Below are positions 36,780 through 45,423 of a stretch of 64,000 bases of DNA, piece by piece. Each line of letters starts with the position of its first letter. The stretch's first letter is position 1. The position numbers and the translations under genes were made by a program. This stretch comes from Pseudomonadota bacterium (GTDB taxonomy: Bacteria; Pseudomonadota; Gammaproteobacteria; Xanthomonadales; Rhodanobacteraceae), in NCBI GenBank assembly GCA_018240565.1, contig JAFEFO010000013.1, positions 1-64,000 on the forward strand. The letters are read 5' to 3'. Below the pieces are notes generated by a model. That model saw only the letters and a program-made list of their open reading frames with translations, was not told the DNA's origin and did not search any database.

Positions 36780-39371
36780 CTAGTTTCCGTCGAAGCCGTC
36801 GATGAAGATCGCGTCGAGGTTCAGGCGGAATGCACCACGACCATGCGTGCAGGCCAGCACGGTGTGCGTGTCGCGATTGGCCGTCAGCGAGAACACGGCG
36901 ACGTTCGGCATGCCGTTGTTGTAGGGATACCAGGTATTGCCTTCGTCGGTCGATAGATAGACGCCGACATCGGTACCGGCCCACAACTGGCCGGGGAAAA
37001 CCGGATCCCAGGCGATGGTATTGACCGGGATGTCCGGCAAGCCATTGGACTTGGTCGTCCACGTCGCGCCGCCATCGAAGGAGATGCGCACATTCTGCGC
37101 CGGCAAGGCGCCCGTAAAGCCTGCACGTGCCTGCACCACGATCTGCGGATTGCGCGGATACACCGCGATCTGCGAGACATAGGTGCCGATCGTGCCATCC
37201 ACGCTGGAGAACGTCGCGCCGGAATTGGTGGAACGCCAGACGTTGCCGTTGCTCGTGCCAACGAAAATCGTCGTGGCATTGGTGTTGGGCACCACGTTGC
37301 GGACTGTTTCGATCGCGCTAATCACGCCGCTCGCGGTAAGCGGCGGTGTTGCCGCGCCGAAGTTGGCGGCGCCGCCGATCTTCGTGAAGATGGTGAACGT
37401 GTACGGCGCGCCAGATCCAGTCGTAAAATAGTTGATCGCGGCATTTTCCTGCGTCACCGTCTGGTTGAAATAGTCGTTGGCCATGTACAACGACTGCGTA
37501 CCGAAATACAACGTAGTCGGATTGCCGCGATCCAGCGCCATCGGCGCGTAGAACAGCACGTTGTCCGCAGCGTTCATGCCGGAGGTCTGGAAACCGGGAA
37601 TCTCGCCCGCGAAGTAGCGATAATCGGCCGGTTGCGAAGCCGGGCCGTTCAATGCCAGCGCGGCGCCGATGATGTTGTTGGACTCGTTGTAGTACGTATG
37701 CGTCACATTGCTGGGATAGGCCTGATCGATCAAGGCAAAGCCGCCGTCGCCATCATCGCTGTGCGACCAGGCGGTGGCTCCCGGCAGGGTCTGGATGTTG
37801 CCCAGGAAGCTGTCCGTGCCGTTGTCCTGCGTGCCGCCGTAGGCCTGATTCGGATCGGTTGGATGCAGGTCGCAGATCTGGAACTGGGTCAACGACAGAT
37901 TGGTGTTCGCATTCACCCAGTGCTGGCCGCGATCGGTGGAATAGAACACGCCGCCGTCATTGCCGACCCAGACCTCGTTCGGACTTCCAGGCCAACTGGT
38001 AATGGCGTGGATGTCGGCATGCAGCGCGGAGTTGCCGTCGACCCCAACCATTTCATCGGAGAACGTGGTTCCGCCGTCGGTCGTGAGCATGAACGAGCTG
38101 GGCAGCGATCCGGAAGTACCGGCGCCGCCGGTGTAGACATTGGTCGCACTGCCCGGCTCCACATACACCGGCATGTCGTAGGTGCATTGGCCCTGGCAAT
38201 AGCCGGTGGCGGCAGCAACCGCTGCCCACGTCGCGCCGTCGTCCAAAGATTTGTACAGGGTTCCATTCGCGTCGCTGGTGCCGTAATACAAGACGGTATT
38301 GCTGCCGGCATAGGTGGCCGTGATCCAGGTGCGCGTAAACGTCGTGTTGCCGATGCCCGGCAAGCCCGTGGCCACGCCGTCGACACGCGTCCAGGTTTGG
38401 CCGGAATCGGAGGATTTCCACAATGCACCACCGCCACTGCTGGGTGTGGTCGCTGCCCAGTAGTGCGTTGCGCCCGCGGTCTGGAACGACGGGCTCGGAT
38501 CCTGCACGATGCGCGAAACGCGCAGCGTGCCCGAGGGCGTCGGCAAGACCTGCGTCCAGGTGTTGCCGCCGTCACTGGAACGATAGATTCCGCGCACGGC
38601 CGCATTGGGCGGAATATCGCCTTCAATGCCCGCATAGCCGGTCGTGGATCCCGCGAGCACGACCTGGGGATTGGCGCTGTCCACCGCAATGGTGCTCACC
38701 GAACGGCCGGCAAACTGCGCGGTACCCAACGGCCCTTGCCAGGTACGACCGGAATTGGTGGACTTGTAGATGCCGATGCCGGCGTAGGTATCACCAGAGA
38801 AATTGCCTTCGCCGGTACCGAGGTAGATCGTGGCCTGGCCGGGCGCATGCGCGCCCGGCGCGATGGCGATGGAGCCAACCGCCAGCGAGCCCAGGTAATC
38901 GGTCAGCGGGGTCCAGCTATAGCCATGATTGTTCGAACTCCACACGCCGCCCTGGGCGCCACCGATGTAGACGACACCGTCGATGCCATCGATCGCGATG
39001 GCATTCGTGCGACCGGAAACGGCCGAGCGGCTCGTCGTGGTCGCGGCCGTCGGGGTCTGGCCATCGAGGATCGGCGCCGGGCCGATCGGCTGCCAGACTT
39101 CGGCGTGATACAGTGCCGCCAGTTGTTGCATGAGCGGCTTGTTGCCCTGTTCGGCGGCGAGATCGGCACGGAACTTCGAATACGCGGCAAGCCGTGCCTT
39201 TGCGGCATCGAATGTCGAGTCGTAGGGATTGATCCGGCGCATTTCGAAATACGCCTCACGCGCGGAGTTGGTGTCCGCCGCCTCGTCGTCGGCCTTGGGC
39301 ACGTGCAGGGCAACAGCGGGCAACCAGGCGATCGACAAGGCAATTGCCGCGATCAGTCTCAATGGGTTCAT
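36780..39371 (-). CDS. Secreted BNR/Asp-box (sortilin-like) beta-propeller protein
   Basis: 863 residues with a signal peptide (LIAAIALSIAWLPAVA). At least nine Asp-box repeats of the SxDxGxTW type are spread along the chain (STNSGRTW, SSDGGNTW, SSDSGQTW, SLDDGATW, STDRGQHW, STNSGATF, SFDGGATW, STDEGNTW), which form the blades of a 7- to 10-bladed propeller as in sortilin/VPS10 and glycosidases. No sialidase catalytic Arg triad or xyloglucanase acid pair could be assigned, so binding or scaffold function is as likely as hydrolysis. The C-terminus is LDAIFIDGFDGN, matching a short motif in three other secreted proteins of this window. ATG 39371 has GGAGA ten bases upstream. Confidence 0.85.
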   Translation of the reverse strand: MNPLRLIAAIALSIAWLPAVALHVPKADDEAADTNSAREAYFEMRRINPYDSTFDAAKARLAAYSKFRADLAAEQGNKPLMQQLAALYHAEVWQPIGPAPILDGQTPTAATTTSRSAVSGRTNAIAIDGIDGVVYIGGAQGGVWSSNNHGYSWTPLTDYLGSLAVGSIAIAPGAHAPGQATIYLGTGEGNFSGDTYAGIGIYKSTNSGRTWQGPLGTAQFAGRSVSTIAVDSANPQVVLAGSTTGYAGIEGDIPPNAAVRGIYRSSDGGNTWTQVLPTPSGTLRVSRIVQDPSPSFQTAGATHYWAATTPSSGGGALWKSSDSGQTWTRVDGVATGLPGIGNTTFTRTWITATYAGSNTVLYYGTSDANGTLYKSLDDGATWAAVAAATGYCQGQCTYDMPVYVEPGSATNVYTGGAGTSGSLPSSFMLTTDGGTTFSDEMVGVDGNSALHADIHAITSWPGSPNEVWVGNDGGVFYSTDRGQHWVNANTNLSLTQFQICDLHPTDPNQAYGGTQDNGTDSFLGNIQTLPGATAWSHSDDGDGGFALIDQAYPSNVTHTYYNESNNIIGAALALNGPASQPADYRYFAGEIPGFQTSGMNAADNVLFYAPMALDRGNPTTLYFGTQSLYMANDYFNQTVTQENAAINYFTTGSGAPYTFTIFTKIGGAANFGAATPPLTASGVISAIETVRNVVPNTNATTIFVGTSNGNVWRSTNSGATFSSVDGTIGTYVSQIAVYPRNPQIVVQARAGFTGALPAQNVRISFDGGATWTTKSNGLPDIPVNTIAWDPVFPGQLWAGTDVGVYLSTDEGNTWYPYNNGMPNVAVFSLTANRDTHTVLACTHGRGAFRLNLDAIFIDGFDGN

Positions 39372-39535
39372 TTTGGCGAATTCTCCGTTTGGGTTGCACA
39401 AGAAGCAGCGGACAAAACCGGCTCAATTCATCCCATACGCCACAACTTCGGACCTACGCCCATGGACGCATGCGACTGAGGCGTAAGCCTAGCATGACCG
39501 TTTCAAAAATTATATTTTTTTTATATCCAATTCGT

Positions 39536-40381
39536 ATGACGGAGTCCCGGCAATTGCGCTCACGCAGCACCAGAACCAAGCCTCGCCCGCGCCACGGCTC
39601 GCTTGCCTGCATCGGCATCGGCATCACGCTGGGCTCGCACCTGACGCCGCTGGCGCGCAGTTACCTCGAGCAAGCCGACGTGGTGTTCCTGGCCGCCTCC
39701 GACGGCATCGTCGAGAAGTGGATCGAATCCATGAATGCAGACGTGCGCAGCCTGCAGCCCTTCTACGGTGCGGGAAAATCACGGCTAAAAACCTACCGCG
39801 AAATGACGAACGCGATCCTGACGCAAGTCCGCGCTGGCAAGAAAGTCTGCGCCGCGTTCTACGGCCATCCCGGCGTGTTCGCGCGGACGCCGCACCAATC
39901 CATCCGCATCGCGCGCAGGGAAGGGTTCGAGGCGCACATGGAACCGGGGATTTCCGCCGAGGATTGCCTGTATGCGGATCTCGGCATCGATCCCGGTGCA
40001 TTGGGTTGCCAACATTACGAGGCCAACCAGTTGCTCTATTACAAACGCGCCATCGACCCGAGCGCCTACCTGATCCTGTGGCAGGTCGGCGCGCTGGGCG
40101 ATGGCGGGCGCGGCAGCGCGCTGGCCGCAACGAATGCCGCGTATCGCGAAATCCTGATCAGGCGCCTGGCGCGGGACTATCCGCTCACGCATCACATCAT
40201 CGTCTATCGCGCCGCGACCTTGCCGATCGACACGCCGCGGATCGAACGCATCGCCTTGCGCCAGCTTGCCGGCATCGACATCGAAGTGGCGGATACGGTG
40301 GTGATTCCGCCAGCGCGCAAGCTTGTGCCGGATACAAGAATGCTGCGCCGGCTGGAAAAGCTGGCCCGGGCCAAAGCGTGA
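39536..40381 (+). CDS. Borosin-type peptide backbone alpha-N-methyltransferase (SonM-like)
   Basis: 281-residue member of the tetrapyrrole-methylase fold branch that N-methylates peptide backbones (OphMA, SonM). It aligns by eye with SonM almost throughout: GSLACIGIGI at residues 21-30, then FYGAGKSRLKTYREMTNAIL, YGHPGVF (109-115), EPGISAEDCLYADLGIDPG, HYEANQLL and IPPARKLV. Residues expected to act in catalysis are kept (Y77, R83, Y87, Y109). It lacks a fused core peptide, so it is the split type acting on a separate precursor, which lies two genes on. The start at 39536 is preferred; an in-frame ATG at 39494 would add an AT-derived IIFFLYP stretch that looks like promoter DNA. The end overlaps the GNAT start. 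Confidence 0.9.
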   Translation: MTESRQLRSRSTRTKPRPRHGSLACIGIGITLGSHLTPLARSYLEQADVVFLAASDGIVEKWIESMNADVRSLQPFYGAGKSRLKTYREMTNAILTQVRAGKKVCAAFYGHPGVFARTPHQSIRIARREGFEAHMEPGISAEDCLYADLGIDPGALGCQHYEANQLLYYKRAIDPSAYLILWQVGALGDGGRGSALAATNAAYREILIRRLARDYPLTHHIIVYRAATLPIDTPRIERIALRQLAGIDIEVADTVVIPPARKLVPDTRMLRRLEKLARAKA

Positions 40382-40896
40382 TCCTCACTCCGCGCCTGCG
40401 CCTGCGCGGGCTCACCCTGCGCGATCTGGCCTTGTTCCGCGCGTTGTATTGCGATGCGAAAACCATGCGCCACATCGGCAAGCCTATATCCCCGACAGAC
40501 GCACGCGCCAGCCTTCGTGCCACGATGGCCGCGCACAAGCGCGGCGCGCTGCGGTTTTTCGTCATCGCCGAGCGCGAATCCCGCTGCGCCGTCGGGCTGT
40601 GCTCACTGCGGCCTGCCGCATGGGACGAACACGGCGCCGAGGCCGGGCTCATGCTGTTGCCCGCCGCACGCGGGCATGGGTACGCACGCGAGACGTTGCG
40701 CGCGCTGATCGAGGTGGCATTTTTCCAATTGCGCGCAAAAGCGGTTTGGGTGCAATATCGGCGCGCCAACGTGAAGATGGCTCGGCTTTGCCAGGCGGCT
40801 GGATTCGAATCTGGGTTGAAGCAAAATCCAGCGCGCGGTTGTGTGGGCTTGGTGCGCCGGTCGGGATACCGCAAAAATTCATGCAAACCAACATAG
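40378..40896 (+). CDS. GNAT-family N-acetyltransferase
   Basis: 172 residues from GTG 40378, which overlaps the methyltransferase stop as GTGA. It has the GNAT order: strand 1 LTPRLRLRGLTLRD, a strand with FFVIAERE, the conserved LMLLPAARGHGYARETLRAL (acetyl-CoA pyrophosphate loop R-x-x-G-x-G/A) and the late NVKMARLCQAAGFE. The overall style is RimJ/RimL-like. Being translated together with a borosin methyltransferase and followed 11 bp later by its presumed precursor, it may acetylate the precursor (N-terminus or lysines) or be an immunity protein; both are inference from position. Confidence 0.85.
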   Translation: MILTPRLRLRGLTLRDLALFRALYCDAKTMRHIGKPISPTDARASLRATMAAHKRGALRFFVIAERESRCAVGLCSLRPAAWDEHGAEAGLMLLPAARGHGYARETLRALIEVAFFQLRAKAVWVQYRRANVKMARLCQAAGFESGLKQNPARGCVGLVRRSGYRKNSCKPT

Positions 40897-40907
40897 GGGA
40901 ACACCAC

Positions 40908-41189
40908 ATGTCGAAAGTCATCGGATTTCTGGAACACGTCGGCGCCAACGCCGCCATGCGCCACGCCAGCCGCGAGGCTTTGCTGCGCACCCTGCAGGAC
41001 GCAGAAATCGAAAATGTCCTGCGGCAGCCGGATCGTGCGTTGCTGAATGATCTGACCGGTGCGCGTGAGACGATGTATTGCCTCAACCAATCGAAAAAAG
41101 CGCCGAAGAAAGCCCCTGCCAAGAAGAAGCCGGCCAAGAAAGCCCCAGCCAAGAAGCCCGCCAAGAAAGCCCCAGCCAAGCGCAAGTGA
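40908..41189 (+). CDS. Putative split-borosin precursor with Lys/Ala/Pro-rich tail
   Basis: 93 residues with a strong ribosome site (AGGGGA, seven bases before the ATG). Residues 1-50 (MSKVIGFLEHVGANAAM, then EALLRTLQDAEIENVLRQPD, ALLNDLTG) are helical and resemble the borosin-binding domain of SonA-type precursors: same size, same FLExxGxxAxxR start and a DxxxLxxLxGA end. Residues 52-62 (ARETMYCLNQS) would occupy the core position. The rest, 63-93, is 31 residues of K, A, P and R in KKAPAKK repeats, like histone H1 or AlgP tails. A SonA-like precursor next to a SonM-like enzyme is expected; the cationic tail is not. If it is not a precursor, it could be a small nucleoid-binding protein. Confidence 0.75.
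   Translation: MSKVIGFLEHVGANAAMRHASREALLRTLQDAEIENVLRQPDRALLNDLTGARETMYCLNQSKKAPKKAPAKKKPAKKAPAKKPAKKAPAKRK
41106..41180 (+). repeat. Tandem 18-bp repeats encoding the precursor tail
   Basis: Three copies of AAGAAAGCCCCAGCCAAG (41106, 41136, 41163; the first with one T), spaced 30 and 27 bp, encode KKAPAK. In-frame spacing means copy-number change would alter tail length without shifting frame. Confidence 0.85.
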
Positions 41190-41221
41190 TATGCCGGCGG
41201 CATCTTGAGTCGTTGCCAGCC

Positions 41222-42997
41222 ATGGCAGGTCTTCCTCGTCGCGTGCGCCCGTTCATTCTGGCCGGGCGCCTGCTTGCGGCCGCCGCCTTGCTGGTCTGCG
41301 CGCTGGCCGTCGCGCAGACGCAAACCGTCGATCAGCTTGTGTTGCATGCAGACCAGATCAAGTACACGCACAACGACGAATTTCTGGCCGTGCTCAAGCA
41401 ACTCGATGCGCAAGGCGACAGGCTCTCGTCTTCGCAACGCGACTGGCTTGCGTATTTCCACGCCTGGCAATTGGGCTACAGCGGTGACTACGAGAAGGCG
41501 CTGGACGCTTTCCATACTCTTCTTGACCGCACGCCGGACCAGACCATACGCGCGCGTTCGCGGGTCAGCCTGATCTACGACCAGGTCAACGCGGCGCACC
41601 TCGAGGACGCCTATACCACCCTCAGCGAATTGCTCGGATCGCTCGGGGAAATCCAGGACCACAATACGCATTTCCTGGTTCTCGCCACAGCCGCCTTCCT
41701 GTACGGCAATGCGGGCCAGTACGATCTTGCCCAGAACTACGTCGGCCAGATGCTCGCCTACGACAACAGCGATCGCTCGGTCTGCCTCGCGCTGACCACC
41801 GAGGCCGACAATTTGTCCGCCAGCGGCAAATTGCGTTCTACCGATTCCCTGATCCAACGCGGTATCGACGCCTGCGAGCGCGCCGACGACCTGCTGTACG
41901 CCAACAACATCCGCACCGACCTGGCCTTGGCGCAAATCAACGAAGGCCACGCCGCCGACGCGCTGAAAATGCTCAAGGATCGCGATGCGGAAACGCTGGC
42001 GCTGCGCTCTGCAACCGCCATTTCGGAATTCCGTTCTGCGCTGGCGCGCGCGTATTTCGCAACGGGCGACTACGAGAACGCCGATCGAGCCGCGCAAAGC
42101 GCCGTCGCCTACGCCAACACGCAGACCAATGCGCGGTCCGTCGTGAGTGCGTACAGCATCCTCTACCAGATTGCGAAGAAGCACGGCGACGACAAATCCG
42201 CATTGGCAAACCTCGAGAAATTCGCCGCGGCCGACAAGGGCTACCTGACCGACGTCAGCGCACGCGCGCTCGCCTACCAGATGGTGCACCAGCGCGTACT
42301 CGACAACCAGCGCCAGTTGCAGGCGGCCAATGACGCCAACAAGGTACTGTCCTTGCAGCAACAGGTCGATGCGCAACGGGCAAGAACGCGCCTGCTCTAC
42401 GCCCTGCTCCTGCTGTGCGGCCTGCTCATCGTCGCCGGCTGGGCGTACCGCACCAAACGCTCGCAACTCAAGTTCCAGAAACTGGCGCGCGTGGACAGCC
42501 TCACCGGCATCTGCAATCGCCAGCACTTCTTCGATTCGGCGCAGGATGCGCTGCGCTACTGTGCGCGCAACAGCCGGCCGGCCAGCCTGCTGGCGCTGGA
42601 TCTGGATCACTTCAAGTCGGTCAACGACATGCACGGCCATGCCGCCGGCGACGCCGCCCTGCAAGCCGCCGTCGCCGCCTGCCAGTCGCGCCTGCGCAGC
42701 ATCGACGTGTTCGGTCGCCTGGGCGGCGAGGAATTCGCGATCCTGTTGCCGGATTGTCCGCTGGCCATGGCCACGCAGCGCGCCGAGGAAATGCGCCAGG
42801 CCATTGCCACATCGTCCGGCGACAGCGGTGCCAACGTGCTGGTCACCGCCAGCTTCGGCGTGGCCGGAACCGATGCCTGCGGCCACAACCTGACCACCTT
42901 GCTCGCCCATGCCGACAATGCCCTCTACGCCGCCAAGCGCGCGGGGCGCAATCGGGTCGAGACTCACCACATTGACGCGAATGCTGCTGCGACCTGA
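41222..42997 (+). CDS. TPR-containing membrane diguanylate cyclase
   Basis: 591 residues: signal or anchor segment (ILAGRLLAAAALLVCALAVA), a long helical region of TPR-like repeats (about 60-390, exported side), a coiled stretch, one membrane helix (LLYALLLLCGLLIVAGWAY), then a cytoplasmic GGDEF domain. The active-site signature is GGEEF at 501-505, an accepted active variant, and RSID five residues before it is a product-inhibition I-site. It should make cyclic di-GMP in response to an envelope signal. It begins 33 bp after the precursor gene and may share that transcript. Confidence 0.92.
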   Translation: MAGLPRRVRPFILAGRLLAAAALLVCALAVAQTQTVDQLVLHADQIKYTHNDEFLAVLKQLDAQGDRLSSSQRDWLAYFHAWQLGYSGDYEKALDAFHTLLDRTPDQTIRARSRVSLIYDQVNAAHLEDAYTTLSELLGSLGEIQDHNTHFLVLATAAFLYGNAGQYDLAQNYVGQMLAYDNSDRSVCLALTTEADNLSASGKLRSTDSLIQRGIDACERADDLLYANNIRTDLALAQINEGHAADALKMLKDRDAETLALRSATAISEFRSALARAYFATGDYENADRAAQSAVAYANTQTNARSVVSAYSILYQIAKKHGDDKSALANLEKFAAADKGYLTDVSARALAYQMVHQRVLDNQRQLQAANDANKVLSLQQQVDAQRARTRLLYALLLLCGLLIVAGWAYRTKRSQLKFQKLARVDSLTGICNRQHFFDSAQDALRYCARNSRPASLLALDLDHFKSVNDMHGHAAGDAALQAAVAACQSRLRSIDVFGRLGGEEFAILLPDCPLAMATQRAEEMRQAIATSSGDSGANVLVTASFGVAGTDACGHNLTTLLAHADNALYAAKRAGRNRVETHHIDANAAAT

Positions 42998-43079
42998 GAC
43001 CTACGGCTTCCGGACCTACTGAACCTGGGCAACCTGCGTCCATAATCCGCGCCGACTCCACATCCGCAGGAACCCACTC

Positions 43080-45278
43080 GTGAACCTTTCCGTCCGCTGC
43101 ACGCGCGCGTTGACGCTCGCCATCTGCGCCGCGCTTTTCACCGTGCCCGCCATTGCCGCCGACCCGGCTGGCCAATCCGAATCGCCGCAGCAGCTGAAGA
43201 AGGTCGACGTCAAGGGCTATGTCATGCCCGACGACGCCAAGCCCAAGCTCGACCACATCATGAAAGAAGTGGACGGGCCGAAGATCACGGTGACCAAGAA
43301 GACCTCGATCACCAAGCTCGATAACCTGCCAACCATCATCGGCAACAATCCGCGCGAAGTGTTCGCGCAGACACCGGGCCTGTACGTCGCCGAGCAGCAG
43401 ATCGCCGGACAGGTGAACCTGTCCTATCGCGGCATCGGCAATCCGCAGGAATCCGAGTACGTGGGCGTGTTCCAGGACGGCATCCCGCTGGAAGGCGACT
43501 GGATCGGCTTCCCGACGTTGTACGTGTTCCCGTTGCCGCAGACCATCGCGCAAGTGCAGATGATCCGTGGCGGCTCCTCGCTGCTGTACGGGCCGGAACC
43601 GCCGCCGGCAATCAACCTGGTCAGCGCGAAACCGTCAACCGCGCCGATGGCCGGCTACACCGAAAACGTGATCGGCAACAACGGCCTGTTCGCCAGCTTC
43701 AACAAGGTTTCCGGCACGCAAGGCAACTGGGACTACCTTGCCGATGCGCACTACCGCACCACCGATGGCCAGCGCGACAACGGCGACGCCAAGCTGCGCG
43801 GCGCGGATCTGCACATCGGCTACCGCCCCGACGAAACCGCATACACGGCGCTGGATTTCCATGCCTACGACCTGGATACCGGCAGCCCGGGTCTGCTGAC
43901 CTATCCGCAGTACACGGCCAATGCCGACCAGACCGCGACGCCCTACGACCGCCTGTGGACGCAGCGCTACGTGTTGAGTCTGTCGCACGAACGCCACCTG
44001 GACGACGACACGCAATTGTTCGTGAAGGCCTGGACGGGTTACCAGGACCAGGCCTCGCGCGCGCAGGACCGCGGCGCGGCGCCGACCACGACCACGTTGC
44101 AGGACGAACAATTCCGCTTCAGCGGAATCGATGCGCGCCTCGTGCATCACTGGGGTCGCGGCAATGCCTTCACCGTCGGCACCACGTTGTACCACTCCGA
44201 TGCGCCGTTCCGGCAATGGGATGTGTTCGGTCTGGACGCCGATGAATACGATCGTCCGGGCGTGGCCTGCGCGTCGCCGGCGTCGACCAACTGCGCCAAA
44301 TTGCGCCAGGGGCGTTCGACCAACTACGGCGCGGTGTTCGCGGAAAACGTGTTCCGCTTCGCCAACCAGTGGCACCTGGTGCCGTCCGTGCGCCTGGAAC
44401 ACGAACAGGTGAACATCGACGAGACAATCAAGCCGCCGACCCTCAATCGCGGCCTCGTCGATCGCTCCGTCAGCCACAACGTGCCGCTGTTCGGCATCGG
44501 CGTGGGCAACGACTTCGGCCATCTGAACGAGAGCTACTTCAATGTCTCGCAAGGCTGGCGCCCGGTGCGCTATTTCGACATCGGCTCGCCATTCGGCGCT
44601 ACCAATTCCGGGCCGTTGAACGATCCGGATCCCACGCATGTGCTCAATTACGAGCTCGGCGTGCACGGCGTGCCGGTGCAAGGATTGTTTTATGACGTCA
44701 GCGTGTTCCAGGTGAACGTGAAGGATCGCATCGAGTCGCAGCAGGTCACCGGCCAACCGCTCGGCAACACGATCAATGTCAACACCGGCGACACGCGCAG
44801 CCGCGGTTTTGAGGGCGAGGTGTCCTACGACTTCCTGCAGGCCCGCGACCTGCACACCTCGCAACATCTGGCCGTGTTCGCCAACCTGACCTTGCTCAAT
44901 GCCGAGTTCACCTCGACGATCAACCCGGCCAACCTCGGCAATACGCCGGCGTTTTCGCCGAAGTACCTGGCGCGCGCCGGCATCACCTACCGCGAGGACA
45001 AGCACCTCAAGCTCGCGCTGTCGGCGGTGTCCGTCGCCAGCCAGTATTATTCGGATGCCAACGTCGCCGCCGGCGCGCCCTTCCTCACGCCGGCGAAGGT
45101 CCCGTCGTATGCGGTCGCGGATTTCTCCGCCGACTACTGGGTGCTGCCGCAGCTGCGCCTGCTCGGCGGCGTTTCCAATATCACCGACAAGCGCTATTAC
45201 TCGCGCGTGTTCTTCTCCGGTGGCATCGATCCGGCGCCGGGGCGGATGGTGTACGCGGGATTCGCCTACGAGTTCTGA
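43080..45278 (+). CDS. TonB-dependent outer-membrane receptor (FecA-like)
   Basis: 732 residues from GTG 43080. Signal peptide (TLAICAALFTVPAIA), TonB-box-like LKKVDVKGYV, plug domain (NNPREVFAQTPGLYV, LSYRGIGNPQESEYVGVFQDG, IRGGSSLLYGP) and a 22-strand barrel ending in the aromatic FAYEF. The plug layout is like FecA-type ferric dicitrate receptors, but substrate cannot be read from sequence. The signature is complete with no frameshift. A two-component pair follows 145 bp downstream; no FecR/FecI pair is adjacent. Confidence 0.92.
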   Translation: MNLSVRCTRALTLAICAALFTVPAIAADPAGQSESPQQLKKVDVKGYVMPDDAKPKLDHIMKEVDGPKITVTKKTSITKLDNLPTIIGNNPREVFAQTPGLYVAEQQIAGQVNLSYRGIGNPQESEYVGVFQDGIPLEGDWIGFPTLYVFPLPQTIAQVQMIRGGSSLLYGPEPPPAINLVSAKPSTAPMAGYTENVIGNNGLFASFNKVSGTQGNWDYLADAHYRTTDGQRDNGDAKLRGADLHIGYRPDETAYTALDFHAYDLDTGSPGLLTYPQYTANADQTATPYDRLWTQRYVLSLSHERHLDDDTQLFVKAWTGYQDQASRAQDRGAAPTTTTLQDEQFRFSGIDARLVHHWGRGNAFTVGTTLYHSDAPFRQWDVFGLDADEYDRPGVACASPASTNCAKLRQGRSTNYGAVFAENVFRFANQWHLVPSVRLEHEQVNIDETIKPPTLNRGLVDRSVSHNVPLFGIGVGNDFGHLNESYFNVSQGWRPVRYFDIGSPFGATNSGPLNDPDPTHVLNYELGVHGVPVQGLFYDVSVFQVNVKDRIESQQVTGQPLGNTINVNTGDTRSRGFEGEVSYDFLQARDLHTSQHLAVFANLTLLNAEFTSTINPANLGNTPAFSPKYLARAGITYREDKHLKLALSAVSVASQYYSDANVAAGAPFLTPAKVPSYAVADFSADYWVLPQLRLLGGVSNITDKRYYSRVFFSGGIDPAPGRMVYAGFAYEF

Positions 45279-45423
45279 AGGAACCTGCTACGCTCGGCAT
45301 CTCGCGTGCCGGCAGTGCTCGGAATCCTCACATACGCAAAAGTATGCTCCGGTTCCTGCGCGCTGGCGACACGCGACCTGCCTTCGCTCGCGACGGTTCC
45401 TTTGAGGTTTCTCGAGGCTGCGC

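Noticed and set aside
39494-39535. Upstream ATG at 39494 as start of the borosin methyltransferase
   Set aside because: It would add MTVSKIIFFLYPIR from AT-rich, promoter-like DNA; conserved sequence begins after the second ATG. Not fully excluded, as GAGG lies upstream of it.
40908-41189. The small Lys-rich protein as an ordinary histone H1-like nucleoid protein
   Set aside because: Its first 50 residues resemble a borosin-binding domain and it sits in an operon with the matching methyltransferase; the alternative stays open for the tail.
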